The position numbers and the translations under genes were made by a program. From contig JAFMBM010000003.1 in NCBI GenBank assembly GCA_017858515.1, positions 1-64,000 of the forward strand: a stretch of 64,000 bases of DNA, given 5' to 3'. Shown here in pieces: positions 1 to 10,232 of the stretch (positions are counted from its first letter, which is position 1; every line of letters starts with the position of its first letter). The DNA is from Cryomorphaceae bacterium. Its GTDB lineage: Bacteria > Bacteroidota > Bacteroidia > Flavobacteriales > Schleiferiaceae. Below the pieces are notes generated by a model, which saw only the letters and a program-made list of their open reading frames with translations, was not told where the DNA came from and made no database searches.

Positions 1-282
1 GAAATGGGAAAAAACAAAAGCTCAAATGGAGAAGCATCCTAGATGGTATACATTCCCATTTGAACTGTTATTATCCCTGATGCAATTCAATGTAGAGTTC
101 GCTCTGATTGATCGAATACCTGAAAAAAGCGATTGCTTATATCTATCTTTCTCTTCAATAAGTCGCAGCCATAGTCTTAAGCAGAACTGCTCATGGCCGA
201 GAAGCCCTAGGTAACTGAGATTACTACCAAGTTATATTGGATAGTACCCTTAGGCTTTAATTAGATTTCGCACGCAGCCCAC

Positions 283-1812
283 TTATTCAGCCCAATCGGC
301 TTTGTCTAAACTTCGGTATTGTATGGCTTCTGCCAAATGATGCAATCCTATAGAAGCGGATCCATCTAAATCGGCTATGGTTCTAGATACCCTCAGAATA
401 CGATCGTAGGCTCTTGCCGAAAGTTTCAATCGCTCCATGGCAATGGCAATGGTCTTCCTCGATTCTTCGTCGAGGGCACAGTACTCTTCCACCTGCCGTC
501 TGCTCATCATGGCATTTGAAAAAACTGAATCTTGTCCTTTGAATCGCTGGTTCTGAATGGCCCTAGCCCGTATAATTCTCTTTCGAATGTCGGTACTTGA
601 TTCAATAACCACCTTGGCTTGTAGGGCGGAAGTCTCTACTGGAGTAACCTCAATGTGCAAATCTATCCGATCCATTAAAGGGCCACTAATCCTATTGAGG
701 TATTTCCGCACCGCACCCGGAGGGCAAGTGCATTCTTTCTCTGGATGATTGTGAAATCCACAAGGACAAGGGTTCATAGAAGCCACCAGCATAAATCCTG
801 CAGGATAATCTACCACCGACTTAGCCCTGGAGATAGTTACTTTCCGCTCCTCCATAGGCTGTCTTAGCACTTCCAACACCTGCCGCTTGAACTCGGGCAA
901 TTCATCTAGAAAGAGTACCCCATTGTGAGCCAAGGAAATCTCACCTGGTTGCGGATGGCTTCCTCCTCCCACCAAGGCCACGTCTGAAATACTGTGATGC
1001 GGAGAGCGGAATGGACGGGTTCCTACCAATCCCTTCACTGCCCCACTCTTGGTGGCAACCGAATATATCCGTGTGGTCTCAAGAGCTTCTTCAAATTCCA
1101 TAGGTGGAAGAATTCCAGGCAAACGCTTTGCAATCATGGTTTTCCCTGCCCCCGGAGGACCTATAAGCAATAGATTGTGTCCTCCTGCTGCCGCCACTTC
1201 GAGCGCCCTTTTTACCGCTTGTTGCCCCTTCACCTCATTTAAGTCCAATAAACTTGAACTCACTCCCTCTGACTTATAGTACGATTGAACAGGCGTATGC
1301 TTCTTTGGATTCATAAGAAAATCAAGAACATCGCGAATGTTCTCCATTCCATAAACAGGCAAGCCTTCTACCAAGGCCGCTTCCAAGGCATTGGCAGCGG
1401 GCAAAATCATTCCTTTAAAGCCCGCATCGCGAGCGTAAATGGCCATAGAAAGAGCCCCTCTAATAGGATTAATACTTCCATCCAACGAAAGCTCGCCCAT
1501 AATTAAGTAGTCAGAAAATAACCCACTATCACACTGACCCGTACAGCCCAGAATACCTAAAGCCATGGGTAAATCGTAAGCCGATCCCTCCTTGCGAATA
1601 TCGGCCGGCGCCATATTAATAGTTACTGTTTTACCAGGATAATGATAGCCCGTATTCTTTAGGGCCGCTCTAATTCGAAAATAGGCCTCCTTCATGGCGT
1701 TATCGGGGAGACCCACTAAGAAAAATTTACTTCCATTTGAGATATGTACCTCAATCTCTACGGGCAAGGCTTCAATGCCGCTCACGGCGCAGCCAAATAG
1801 TCTAACAATCAT
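283..1812 (-). CDS. YifB/ComM family Mg-chelatase-like AAA+ ATPase
   Basis: 509 aa ORF; N-terminal 'VEVHISNG..FFLVGLPDNAMKE', Walker A 'GPPGAGKTMIAKRLPGILPP', 'FRSPHHSISDVALVGGG', C-terminal Mg-chelatase motif. Confidence 0.95.
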   Translation of the reverse strand: MIVRLFGCAVSGIEALPVEIEVHISNGSKFFLVGLPDNAMKEAYFRIRAALKNTGYHYPGKTVTINMAPADIRKEGSAYDLPMALGILGCTGQCDSGLFSDYLIMGELSLDGSINPIRGALSMAIYARDAGFKGMILPAANALEAALVEGLPVYGMENIRDVLDFLMNPKKHTPVQSYYKSEGVSSSLLDLNEVKGQQAVKRALEVAAAGGHNLLLIGPPGAGKTMIAKRLPGILPPMEFEEALETTRIYSVATKSGAVKGLVGTRPFRSPHHSISDVALVGGGSHPQPGEISLAHNGVLFLDELPEFKRQVLEVLRQPMEERKVTISRAKSVVDYPAGFMLVASMNPCPCGFHNHPEKECTCPPGAVRKYLNRISGPLMDRIDLHIEVTPVETSALQAKVVIESSTDIRKRIIRARAIQNQRFKGQDSVFSNAMMSRRQVEEYCALDEESRKTIAIAMERLKLSARAYDRILRVSRTIADLDGSASIGLHHLAEAIQYRSLDKADWAE

Positions 1813-2226
1813 GTAGGCAATATATTACCAATCACTGTTCTGTGCTAATACGCGAGTATACGAATACAGCAATAAAGATGGCTTCTTTTGTTAAAGACAA
1901 TTGAAATCAAACAGATGATAAATAAACTCAATCATATTTACAATCAGCAATTTACATTTTGTAACCAGGAGATAATCGATGTCCATCACAAAACAGCGAC
2001 CGGAAGAAAGGGAAAAGGAAAGATGACAAAAGAGGGAAGTACAGACCCGTACCGCATCGAAGTTTAAAGGGCAGATAACATAAAGATTAGCCTTCTTACA
2101 AAGAAACCAAAAGAAGCTATTAAATTATCAATGAAACAAAGATCAGAGTGAAGGAGAGTCCTCGAAAGAGTAAAAACAGCAAGGCCAGCACAGAATATAG
2201 GGAAATTAAACCCAAGAAATAAAAAT

Positions 2227-2258
2227 GCTGAAAGCCCTGTAAATACAGGGCTTTCAGC
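2227..2258 (-). terminator. Intrinsic terminator downstream of the tRNA-Gly/tRNA-Leu transcript
   Basis: Perfect 13-bp inverted repeat GCTGAAAGCCCTG-TAAATA-CAGGGCTTTCAGC, followed on the minus strand by a T-rich tract (ATTTTTATTT). Confidence 0.85.
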
Positions 2259-2291
2259 TAAAAAGGGATAAATGCTTCAAAAGCATTATTG

Positions 2292-2377
2292 TGCTCGAGA
2301 CGGGAATCGAACCCGTACGGGCCTTACAGCCCACGGGATTTTAAGTCCCGCGTGTCTACCTATTCCACCACCCGAGC
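2292..2377 (-). tRNA. tRNA-Leu (anticodon TAA)
   Basis: Minus strand GCTCGGGTGGTGGAATAGGTAGACACGCGGGACTTAAAATCCCG...GGTTCGATTCCCGTCTCGAGCA; acceptor GCTCGGG/CTCGAGC pairs, long variable arm, loop CTTAAAA; no encoded CCA. Confidence 0.96.
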
Positions 2378-2438
2378 GGCCATCTAAGTCAAATTGACCT
2401 CGAATAAAAAAAGCCATCGGTAGAGATGGCTTCTCTTG

Positions 2439-2511
<73 letters not shown>

Positions 2512-2531
2512 GTTTCCTCAAATGAGGGCGA

Positions 2532-2562
2532 CAAATGTATAACAAAAGAGGCATTTTGCAAA
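2532..2562 (-). promoter_or_regulatory. Bacteroidetes-type housekeeping promoter for the tRNA-Gly/tRNA-Leu unit
   Basis: Minus strand TTTG-N19-TACATTTG, an exact match to the TTTG-N19-TAnnTTTG consensus, about 20 nt upstream of the tRNA-Gly 5' end. Confidence 0.8.
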
Positions 2563-2569
2563 TTGATTT

Positions 2570-5143
2570 TTATGTGTGCAGCTTCTTTTGTAGATCATTT
2601 AGAAAAATCAAAGCCTCCACTGGAGTTAGACTATTTACATCCAAGCCAACAATCATGCTCTTAACTTCTTGTAATAGAGGGTCATCCATCTGTATTAAGC
2701 TCAGTTGAAAGGCCTCTTTGGGCTTCGATTTTCCTGAATCTGGCCTTTTATCTTCAAAAAATTTTAGCATCTGCTCAGCTTTTTTCACCACAAATTGGGG
2801 CATTCCAGCCATTCTCGCCACATGTATTCCAAAGCTATGGGCACTTCCTCCCCTTTGTAACTTCCTTAAAAACACAATTTCCTTCCCTACCTCCTTCACA
2901 CTAACATTGTAATTTACAATACGCTCATGCGACTCAGTCATTTCGTTCAATTCATGATAATGAGTAGCAAATAGAGTTAAAGGCCGAGTAGGATGTTCGT
3001 GTAAAAAAGAAGTAATAGACCAAGCGATAGACACTCCATCATAAGTACTAGTGCCTCTGCCAATCTCATCCAACAGAACTAGGCAGTTTCCTTGCAGATT
3101 GTTTAGAATACTTGCAGATTCATTCATCTCAACCATAAAGGTAGATTCACCCTTTGAAATATTATCCGAAGCGCCTACCCTAACAAACAAACGATCTAAC
3201 AAGGGCAACTCAGCCTTTTCCGCCGCAACAAAGCATCCACATTGAGCCAATAAACAATTTAATCCCACCTGCCTCAGCAATGCCGACTTTCCCGCCATAT
3301 TTGGACCTGTAATAACGGCAATTTGCTCCTTATCTGAATCCAACACTATTCCGTTCGAGATATAGGGTTTGCCGGTTGGAAGGGTAGTTTCAATTACCGG
3401 ATGACGCGCCTCTACAAGGTTTAAAGACTTTCCATCATCTATCCAACTCGGCCTGCAATATTTCCTTTCCAGCGAAAGAGAGGCAAAAGACGACAAAGCA
3501 TCTAGCTTACCGATATAGCGAGCATTTTCGAGGAAGGCTTGTACATTCCATTCCAAAGATTGCACAAGATCTGCATAGAGCTTGTTTTCAATGGTTCCAA
3601 TCTTTTCCTCTGCATTTAAGATGCGCTCTTCGTATTCCTTCAGCTCCTCTGTAATGTAACGCTCAGCCGAAACCAGGGTTTGCTTTCGAGTCCAGTCTGC
3701 AGGAACTTGATCTTTATAGATATTTCGCACCTCCAAGAAATAACCAAAAACATTATTAAAGCTAATCTTAAGACTATTGATTCCCGTTTTCTTAATCTCT
3801 CTATCGAGCAAATTCTTAAGGTGTTGCTTACCATTGAGCAATAGATCGCGCAAAGAATCCAATTCCTCATTTATGCCAGTTCGGATAGCACCTCCCTTTT
3901 GAATTAAAACAGGAGGATCGTCGGACAAGGTGAAAAGAACAGACTTCAAACCAATCTGAACATCCCTCCAGCCATTTAAAAATGAATGAGATAACTCTTT
4001 CTGCAGGTGTTCATGAAAAAGTTTGAGGGATCGAGCCAAATAAAATAACTCTCTTGGGCCAATACGTTGCGCCGCCAATCGAGAGACACTTCGTTCTAAA
4101 TCTGGAATGCGCTCAAGTACAGATCGCAATTTTGCACAGAGGAAATCGTCTTCCACAAAAAACTGCACCGTATCTAAGCGTTCATCTATTTCGTCCTTAC
4201 GCCGAAGCGGAGCCGAAAGCCATCTCCGCACCACCCTTTTGCCCATGGGTGTAACAGACTTATCCACTACATCAATAAGAGAGACGCCATCTGCACTATT
4301 GGATTGCAGCACTTCTAGATTTCTCAGAGTGAAGCGATCGAGCCACATATATGAATCATCGGTTAACAGCTGGATGGTTGAAATATGCGCCATTCTCTGA
4401 TGGCCATTCTGAACTAAATACTGCAAAGCCATACCGGCAGCTACTACACCCGTACTATTTGAATCTAATCCAAAACCTTTTACACCATAGGTTTGAAAGT
4501 GTGAAGTAATAGTGGTTATAGATTGAGCTGGTTTACAGGCCCAATCGGGAAGAGTGCTGAGATAGAAAGCATTACCATACCGCTCTTCAAAATCACTTTT
4601 CAGACTCAGAGGAATAACCACCTCCTTTGGTTCTAGGGAAGTGAGCAGGCGATCTAAATCAGGCACATCATCCTCCACCACTAAGAACTCACCTGTTGAA
4701 ATATCAATGAAGGCAAGTCCTTCTTTACTTCCCACCAAATACCAAGAGGCCAAGAAATTATTCTTGCCATCCTTAAGAATACCATCCCTAAAATGCGCGC
4801 CCGGAGTAACCAACTCGGTAACTCCCCTTTTCACTATACTCTTTGTTGCCTTAGGATCTTCTAGCTGCTCGCAAATCGCTACGCGCTGCCCTGCTTGCAC
4901 CAATCTAGGCAAATAGGTTTCCAAGGAATGAAAGGGGAAGCCAGCCAATTCTATTTCAGAAGCAGAACCATTGGCTCTTTTGGTAAGAACAATTCCTAGA
5001 ATCTTAGAGGTAGTTACTGCATCTTCGCCGAAGGTTTCATAGAAATCACCTACTCGAAAGAGTAACAAGGCACCTGGATGACTTGCTTTGATCTCATTGT
5101 ACTGAGTCATCAGAGGCGTTTCCTTTGTTTTCTTTGCAACCAA
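2570..5143 (-). CDS. mutS: DNA mismatch repair protein MutS (TTG start likely)
   Basis: 'KETPLMTQYNEIKASHPGALLLFRVGDFYETFGEDA', Walker A 'ITGPNMAGKS', 'LVLLDEIGRGTSTYDGVSIAWSI'; full length. First codon on minus strand is TTG (5143); an in-frame ATG lies at 5110. Confidence 0.98.
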   Translation of the reverse strand: MVAKKTKETPLMTQYNEIKASHPGALLLFRVGDFYETFGEDAVTTSKILGIVLTKRANGSASEIELAGFPFHSLETYLPRLVQAGQRVAICEQLEDPKATKSIVKRGVTELVTPGAHFRDGILKDGKNNFLASWYLVGSKEGLAFIDISTGEFLVVEDDVPDLDRLLTSLEPKEVVIPLSLKSDFEERYGNAFYLSTLPDWACKPAQSITTITSHFQTYGVKGFGLDSNSTGVVAAGMALQYLVQNGHQRMAHISTIQLLTDDSYMWLDRFTLRNLEVLQSNSADGVSLIDVVDKSVTPMGKRVVRRWLSAPLRRKDEIDERLDTVQFFVEDDFLCAKLRSVLERIPDLERSVSRLAAQRIGPRELFYLARSLKLFHEHLQKELSHSFLNGWRDVQIGLKSVLFTLSDDPPVLIQKGGAIRTGINEELDSLRDLLLNGKQHLKNLLDREIKKTGINSLKISFNNVFGYFLEVRNIYKDQVPADWTRKQTLVSAERYITEELKEYEERILNAEEKIGTIENKLYADLVQSLEWNVQAFLENARYIGKLDALSSFASLSLERKYCRPSWIDDGKSLNLVEARHPVIETTLPTGKPYISNGIVLDSDKEQIAVITGPNMAGKSALLRQVGLNCLLAQCGCFVAAEKAELPLLDRLFVRVGASDNISKGESTFMVEMNESASILNNLQGNCLVLLDEIGRGTSTYDGVSIAWSITSFLHEHPTRPLTLFATHYHELNEMTESHERIVNYNVSVKEVGKEIVFLRKLQRGGSAHSFGIHVARMAGMPQFVVKKAEQMLKFFEDKRPDSGKSKPKEAFQLSLIQMDDPLLQEVKSMIVGLDVNSLTPVEALIFLNDLQKKLHT

Positions 5144-5168
5144 GAGTATTAAATCAAAATATTAGACA

Positions 5169-5699
5169 ATGTTAGATAGAAAGCTGCGAACCCACGAAAT
5201 GGATCGCAAGAGCCTTAGCGACTTCAAAGTTGCTGAAAAATTCGGATTTAGCTTTGTTTTAGATGACATTCGGAGTGCACTAAATGTTGGGTCCATTTTC
5301 CGCACCTCAGACGCCTTTCTATTTGAGAAAATACATCTCTGCGGACTAACAGCCCAACCACCCAGCCCTGAGATTGCCAAATCTGCCCTAGGAGCAACGG
5401 AAAGTGTAGAATGGCAACACTGGCCGTCGACAAAAGAATGTCTAAGCCTACTCAAACAAACACATCACATCATCGGTATAGAAATCACTGCCAACGCTCT
5501 TTCTTTAGATGCATATCTCTTCAACACTTCCAAACCCATAGCTGCGGTTTTGGGGAATGAAATTACCGGAATATCCTCGGAGGTAATTGAACTTTGCGAC
5601 GAGATTGTCTCGATCCCCCAGTTTGGAACCAAGCATTCATTGAATGTATCCGTTTGTGCTGGCATAATTGGATGGTCTTACTTGACTAGGCATATATAA
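5169..5699 (+). CDS. TrmH/SpoU-family RNA methyltransferase
   Basis: 'DDIRSALNVGSIFRTSDAF', 'AAVLGNEITGISSEVIELCDEIVSIPQFGTKHSLNVSVCAGI' SPOUT motifs. Confidence 0.93.
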   Translation: MLDRKLRTHEMDRKSLSDFKVAEKFGFSFVLDDIRSALNVGSIFRTSDAFLFEKIHLCGLTAQPPSPEIAKSALGATESVEWQHWPSTKECLSLLKQTHHIIGIEITANALSLDAYLFNTSKPIAAVLGNEITGISSEVIELCDEIVSIPQFGTKHSLNVSVCAGIIGWSYLTRHI

Positions 5700-5703
5700 C
5701 AAC

Positions 5704-5735
5704 AAAAAGGGCTGTCTTTTCAGACAGCCCTTTTT
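5704..5735. terminator. Bidirectional intrinsic terminator between convergent trmH-like and ompA-like genes
   Basis: AAAAAGGGCTGTCT-TTTC-AGACAGCCCTTTTT inverted repeat with A/T tracts on both sides. Confidence 0.88.
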
Positions 5736-5753
5736 CAATGAATATTATAAAGA

Positions 5754-7148
5754 TTATTCTCCAGGAAGAACCTCAACTCTACGATTAACATCATTACGCT
5801 TAGCAGTTAAGAAACTAGAAGCTCCTTTTGATTCAACGCTTATTCTAGAAGCATCAATACCATAAGTATTTACCAATTCTCTCTTAACAGCCTCCGCACG
5901 ACGAGTTCCTAACTTCATATTATACTCTTCAGGACCAGTCTTGTCTGTATAACCTACTAATTTAATAGTCATGTCTTCGTTAGAATTTAACATTCCAGCC
6001 AAAGCTGCAAGGCTACGGTGTTCCGCATCACCTACTGCTGCGCTATTAAGCGGGAAATAAACTGTGCTTGAACCCGCACCAGCCATACCAACTGCACCGC
6101 TGCTTCCTTTTGGAATTCTCTTACCTTGGAAATTCACCAATTCTCCTGCAGGTGAATTTGGTTCAGCATCTCTGCTATCTGGAACTCCGTCTTTATCTGT
6201 GTCAACCTCTTTACCTTGAGAATCTACTTTCGCACCTCTAGCACTGAAAGGCTGAGCATCCATAAAATCAGGAATACCATCTGCGTCTGAATCCATTGGG
6301 CGACCAGAACCATCTACAATCGCTCCAGCTGGAGTAGCATTGTCTTTATCCATGATGTTTGCAACACCGTCTCCATCGTCGTCTGTAGTAAGACCATCCA
6401 TTTTGGCTTTCGTCTCAGCAACATCTCTTGCCAACTTACCAATTGGGTTAGTGTACATAGCCGAACTCTTTTCTTTGTTCTTACCAAAGTTGTAAGTCAT
6501 ACCAACAAATGGGTAAGCCAAACCATCATTACCTCGACCGCCTATATAAGCGTCTGCTTTATCATACACCATCATCCAATAACGAACCCCAGCATCTACA
6601 TCGAAACGACCCACTTTATATTTACCGATCAAACCTAAAACAATTGAAGCGCCAAGATTATTATCTGACACAGAGGCTATTTTCCCGTCTGGACCAGCGT
6701 AACGCTCTGCGTTCACAATCATACCAGAAACACCACCAGTGGCAAGTAGAGCGAATTTTCTCTCGGCTGTTCTTGGACTAACACCAAGATTCGACAAATT
6801 CATAACTCCTTCGAGTTCGAATGAGTTGATACTTCCGCTGAAAGATCTATTTGGATTCAAGCTACCGCCTGTACCCAAGTAATGATATCCACCACGAATG
6901 CTCCAAAGATGGTCGATAGCTCTTGTTAAAGCAATACCGAAACCAAAATTGATTCCACTTGTTCCATCTGTAAGTTTATCAGCTCTATCGAAATTCACTC
7001 CTAAATCCATCGAGGATACCGTTGGACCTAGTTCTAATCCTAGACCCCAAACACGATACTCATCTTTGAGTTTTGAAGTTTGTGCCGCTGAGCTAAGGGA
7101 TAAGCCCATTGCTGCCAACAGGAATAAACCAATTAAATTGTTTTTCAT
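5754..7148 (-). CDS. OmpA-family outer membrane protein with thrombospondin type 3 (TSP3) calcium-binding repeats
   Basis: Signal peptide 'MKNNLIGLFLLAAMGLSLSSAAQ' (start at 7148 preferred over 7265); 'DDDGDGVANIMD','DSDADGIPDFMD','DTDKDGVPDSRD'; C-terminal OmpA 'VGYTDKTGPEEYNMKLGTRRAEAVKREL'. Confidence 0.93.
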   Translation of the reverse strand: MKNNLIGLFLLAAMGLSLSSAAQTSKLKDEYRVWGLGLELGPTVSSMDLGVNFDRADKLTDGTSGINFGFGIALTRAIDHLWSIRGGYHYLGTGGSLNPNRSFSGSINSFELEGVMNLSNLGVSPRTAERKFALLATGGVSGMIVNAERYAGPDGKIASVSDNNLGASIVLGLIGKYKVGRFDVDAGVRYWMMVYDKADAYIGGRGNDGLAYPFVGMTYNFGKNKEKSSAMYTNPIGKLARDVAETKAKMDGLTTDDDGDGVANIMDKDNATPAGAIVDGSGRPMDSDADGIPDFMDAQPFSARGAKVDSQGKEVDTDKDGVPDSRDAEPNSPAGELVNFQGKRIPKGSSGAVGMAGAGSSTVYFPLNSAAVGDAEHRSLAALAGMLNSNEDMTIKLVGYTDKTGPEEYNMKLGTRRAEAVKRELVNTYGIDASRISVESKGASSFLTAKRNDVNRRVEVLPGE

Positions 7149-7281
7149 GGTTACAATGATGTTTGTATTACCTCGATCTATTGAGGATCTACTGGTTAAA
7201 TCTTTCGGCAAAAGTACGAAACAAGCGATAATATTGTGCAAGAATCGAAATAAATTTAATTTCAACTCGACTTAAAAAATA

Positions 7282-7881
7282 CTACTCTTTTTTCCATTGA
7301 GTAATTCTATGAATAAGAGACTCTAGGTCAGATTCGTTTTTTAAGAAATCATAACGATCTGCTTCAATGGTCCAAAAACTATCTTTTGGATTACCTTCTA
7401 ACCATTCATTATAAAAACACTGTATGTCAAATAGATAGCTATCTTCGATATTCTGTTCATATGATCTACCTCTTTTTACAATATTCTCCCTCAAGGTTTC
7501 AGGAGATCTGTTTAAGTAAATAACAAGGTCAGGAGGCACAAGATCCTTACTCAACAATTTGAATAATTTTTCAAAGGCAGGATAGACCGATTCATCTAAA
7601 TTTTTACTAGCGAACAACAAACTTTTAACATAGTGATAATCAGAAATAACATGAGAATGAAAAAGTTCACCCTGTGAGCTCGAATTCCACTGGAGAAAAC
7701 GCTGAGCCATAAAAGAGACTTCCAAAGGAAATGCATGCTTCTCAGGATCGCGGTAAAAGAGTTCTAAAAAAGGATTGGATTCGAAGTCTTCCAACAATAA
7801 GAGCCCATTCATTCTTTTAGCCAATAGACTCGCCAAAGTAGTTTTCCCAGCGCCAATATTTCCTTCAATCGCTATATGCAC
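7282..7881 (-). CDS. Deoxynucleoside kinase family protein
   Basis: 'MHIAIEGNIGAGKTTLASLLAKR' P-loop, 'LVIYLNRSPETLRENIVKRGRSYEQNIEDSYL' dNK motifs. Confidence 0.92.
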   Translation of the reverse strand: MHIAIEGNIGAGKTTLASLLAKRMNGLLLLEDFESNPFLELFYRDPEKHAFPLEVSFMAQRFLQWNSSSQGELFHSHVISDYHYVKSLLFASKNLDESVYPAFEKLFKLLSKDLVPPDLVIYLNRSPETLRENIVKRGRSYEQNIEDSYLFDIQCFYNEWLEGNPKDSFWTIEADRYDFLKNESDLESLIHRITQWKKE

Positions 7882-8375
7882 TTTAACTCGCCTTTAAGTT
7901 GAAGACTGGTGGCCTCTTCCGCTAATAAACACTTTTCAATTGGCATCAAAAGTACGGGATGGAAAAAATGGGGCACCACCTCTAACAATGGTTTTAATAC
8001 AAAGTCTCTTCGTTCAATTTCTGCATGAGGAATTACCAATTCACGCCCATTCAAAACTTCCTTCCCAAAAAAAAGAATATCCAAATCAATTGGACGATCT
8101 AAATACTCCCCCTTTTTTTTCGCCCTTCTTCCCCTACTCGCTTCGTAGCCCTTGAGCATTTGTAGCAATTGATGTGGTGTTACATTATCTATACAGACCA
8201 TAGACACCATATTTAAAAATTGGTTAGACGACTGGAAACCAAAGGGCTCAGATTCATATAACGAACTAGATCGAATGGGACTTTCCGTTAAAGTCCCTAA
8301 ATAGTCAAGCGCCCGACAAAGCTCACTTTCTCGATCTCCAAGATTACTCCCTAATCCTAAAACGACTTCTATCAT
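7872..8375 (-). CDS. folK: 2-amino-4-hydroxy-6-hydroxymethyldihydropteridine pyrophosphokinase
   Basis: 'LGLGSNLGDRE', 'LYESEPFGFQSSNQFLNMV', 'DRPIDLDILFFG', 'IPHAEIERRDFVLKPLLEV'; start MIEVVLGLG chosen within the 176-aa ORF. Confidence 0.95.
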   Translation of the reverse strand: MIEVVLGLGSNLGDRESELCRALDYLGTLTESPIRSSSLYESEPFGFQSSNQFLNMVSMVCIDNVTPHQLLQMLKGYEASRGRRAKKKGEYLDRPIDLDILFFGKEVLNGRELVIPHAEIERRDFVLKPLLEVVPHFFHPVLLMPIEKCLLAEEATSLQLKGELKCI

Positions 8376-8441
8376 TGAACGGGCTAAGTTAGAATATGAC
8401 ACCTGCCTGTTGTATCATTGTGCTGTATTAAATTTCGGATT

Positions 8442-10232
8442 ATGAAGCGTTTTTTTGCAAATGTCTTAGCATCAATTCTTGGTGGCCTAATTCTAATCTT
8501 TTTACTTTTCTTCCTCCTCATTGGTCTAGCAGCAAGCCTAGGCAGTTCATCGAATGAAGTCGTGGAGGTAAAGAATGGCAGCTTTCTTCATCTAAACATA
8601 ACAGGCGTACAGATTGTAGACCGCAATGTTTCCGATCCCATGGCTGGGTTTGGGCTGCTCTTTGGCGGCAATTCTATGGCCGGTGTAAATGAAATCATTG
8701 AAGCGATTGAGAGAGCTGAGACAGACGATCGAATAGAAGGCATTACTTTAGATTTGGGGTTTTTCGCAGGTGGAAGTGCTTCCGCTAAAGAAATTAGAGA
8801 TGCCCTGCTTCGCTTTAAGAAAAATTCTCATAAGCCCATCTATTCTTATGGAACCTTTGCTAATTCAAAAAGCTACTACATAGCATCTGTTTCAGACAGC
8901 ATTGGCTTAAATCCAAGTGGTTTAATCGATTGGACTGGAATGAATTTAAGTGTGTCTTACTACAAAGACCTGCTCCAAAACATTGGAGTAGAGGTTGAGG
9001 TGATCCGCGGAAGCAATAACCAATTTAAAAGTGCGGTGGAACCTTTTCTTCAGAACTATATGAGCGATGCCAATAGGACTCAGCTCAGCACCCTAGCTGG
9101 CGATCTTTGGGGCATTATGCTCGAAGAAGTGGCCGAAGCCAGAAGTATGGATGTATCTGGCCTGCAAACTATTGCCGATAGTCTATCCCTTGATGAAGCA
9201 AAAAAAGCACTCAGCCTCCATTTTGTAGACGTTTTAATGCACGAAGATGAATGGACTGACTTTTTAAGAGTTAAAACCAATGTTTTAGAGGGAAGGAAGC
9301 CTTTAAGCATCCATTTCAGCAAGTATATTAAATCCAGCTCTGGCTCAAATGCGTCCTATAAAAATGACCGCATTGCTGTTCTTTATGCTCAAGGTGAGTT
9401 TACTCCAGCAAATGACAATTACACGGTTTCAGAAGAAAATATGATAGAAGCCCTCGAAGCTATTTTAAAAGATGATAAAGTGAAAGCCCTAATCTTAAGA
9501 GTGAACTCTCCTGGCGGACAAGCATATATCGCGGATAAAATGGTTCGGATGCTAGAAAAGGTAAAAGAGAAAATGCCAGTAGTTGTATCTATGGGTGATG
9601 TAGCTGCCTCTGCCGGATATATGATTAGCGCAATTGGCGATACCGTTCTGGCTCATCCCAATACGGTTACAGGCAGCATCGGTGTTTTTGGAATGCTCTT
9701 AAATTATCAAGATCTTATGGAAAACAAGATCGGCATTCATACCGAACACGTTCAGACAGCGGCACATAGTAGCATAGGCTCACCCGATAAACCACTTGAT
9801 GCCTTTGAAAAGAAATGGCTGCAAACCAGTATAGACCGATATTACGGACAGTTTTTAAATCATGTTGCACAAAATAGAAATTTAGACAGTCTCTATGTCG
9901 ATAGCATCGGACAAGGAAGGGTTTGGAGTGGGAAAAGAGCCGTTGAATTAGGTCTCGTAGATGGATTAGGGACTTTTTATGATGCTCAAATGGCAGCAAA
10001 AAATTTAATCGGAGAGGATGAAAGTACCCTTTACAACTATGTGGCCTACCCTGAACCCAAAGATCCGTTTGAAGAAATTCTAACCAATTTAGAGCAGTAT
10101 AGTAAGTCTTTGGTAAAACCAATATGGTTAGAAGGAAGTGAAATTCTAAAAGCCCAAGAATACATAACAAAATGGCAGTCCCTTAGCGGTAAACCCATGA
10201 TGCGAATCGAAGAAGAACTATCCATCCCTTGA
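8442..10232 (+). CDS. sppA: Signal peptide peptidase SppA (67K type)
   Basis: 'LRVNSPGGQAYIADKM', 'VVVSMGDVAASAGYMISA', 'TGSIGVFGMLLNYQDLMENKIGIHTEHVQT'; N-terminal membrane anchor. Confidence 0.95.
   Translation: MKRFFANVLASILGGLILIFLLFFLLIGLAASLGSSSNEVVEVKNGSFLHLNITGVQIVDRNVSDPMAGFGLLFGGNSMAGVNEIIEAIERAETDDRIEGITLDLGFFAGGSASAKEIRDALLRFKKNSHKPIYSYGTFANSKSYYIASVSDSIGLNPSGLIDWTGMNLSVSYYKDLLQNIGVEVEVIRGSNNQFKSAVEPFLQNYMSDANRTQLSTLAGDLWGIMLEEVAEARSMDVSGLQTIADSLSLDEAKKALSLHFVDVLMHEDEWTDFLRVKTNVLEGRKPLSIHFSKYIKSSSGSNASYKNDRIAVLYAQGEFTPANDNYTVSEENMIEALEAILKDDKVKALILRVNSPGGQAYIADKMVRMLEKVKEKMPVVVSMGDVAASAGYMISAIGDTVLAHPNTVTGSIGVFGMLLNYQDLMENKIGIHTEHVQTAAHSSIGSPDKPLDAFEKKWLQTSIDRYYGQFLNHVAQNRNLDSLYVDSIGQGRVWSGKRAVELGLVDGLGTFYDAQMAAKNLIGEDESTLYNYVAYPEPKDPFEEILTNLEQYSKSLVKPIWLEGSEILKAQEYITKWQSLSGKPMMRIEEELSIP

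Noticed and set aside
26-214. 62-aa + strand ORF at the window start
   Set aside because: No recognisable domain or composition typical of coding sequence; likely chance. The 1-282 region is left unassigned.
4107-4400. 97-aa + ORF inside mutS
   Set aside because: Antisense to a clearly conserved gene; no independent support.
5162-5455. 97-aa minus ORF inside the TrmH-like gene
   Set aside because: Antisense shadow ORF of a conserved coding region.
6898-7275. 125-aa + ORF antisense to the OmpA gene start
   Set aside because: Shadow ORF; the minus strand frame has a signal peptide and conserved domains.
9715-10170. 151-aa minus ORF antisense to sppA
   Set aside because: Long but fully antisense to conserved SppA sequence; lacks domain signature.
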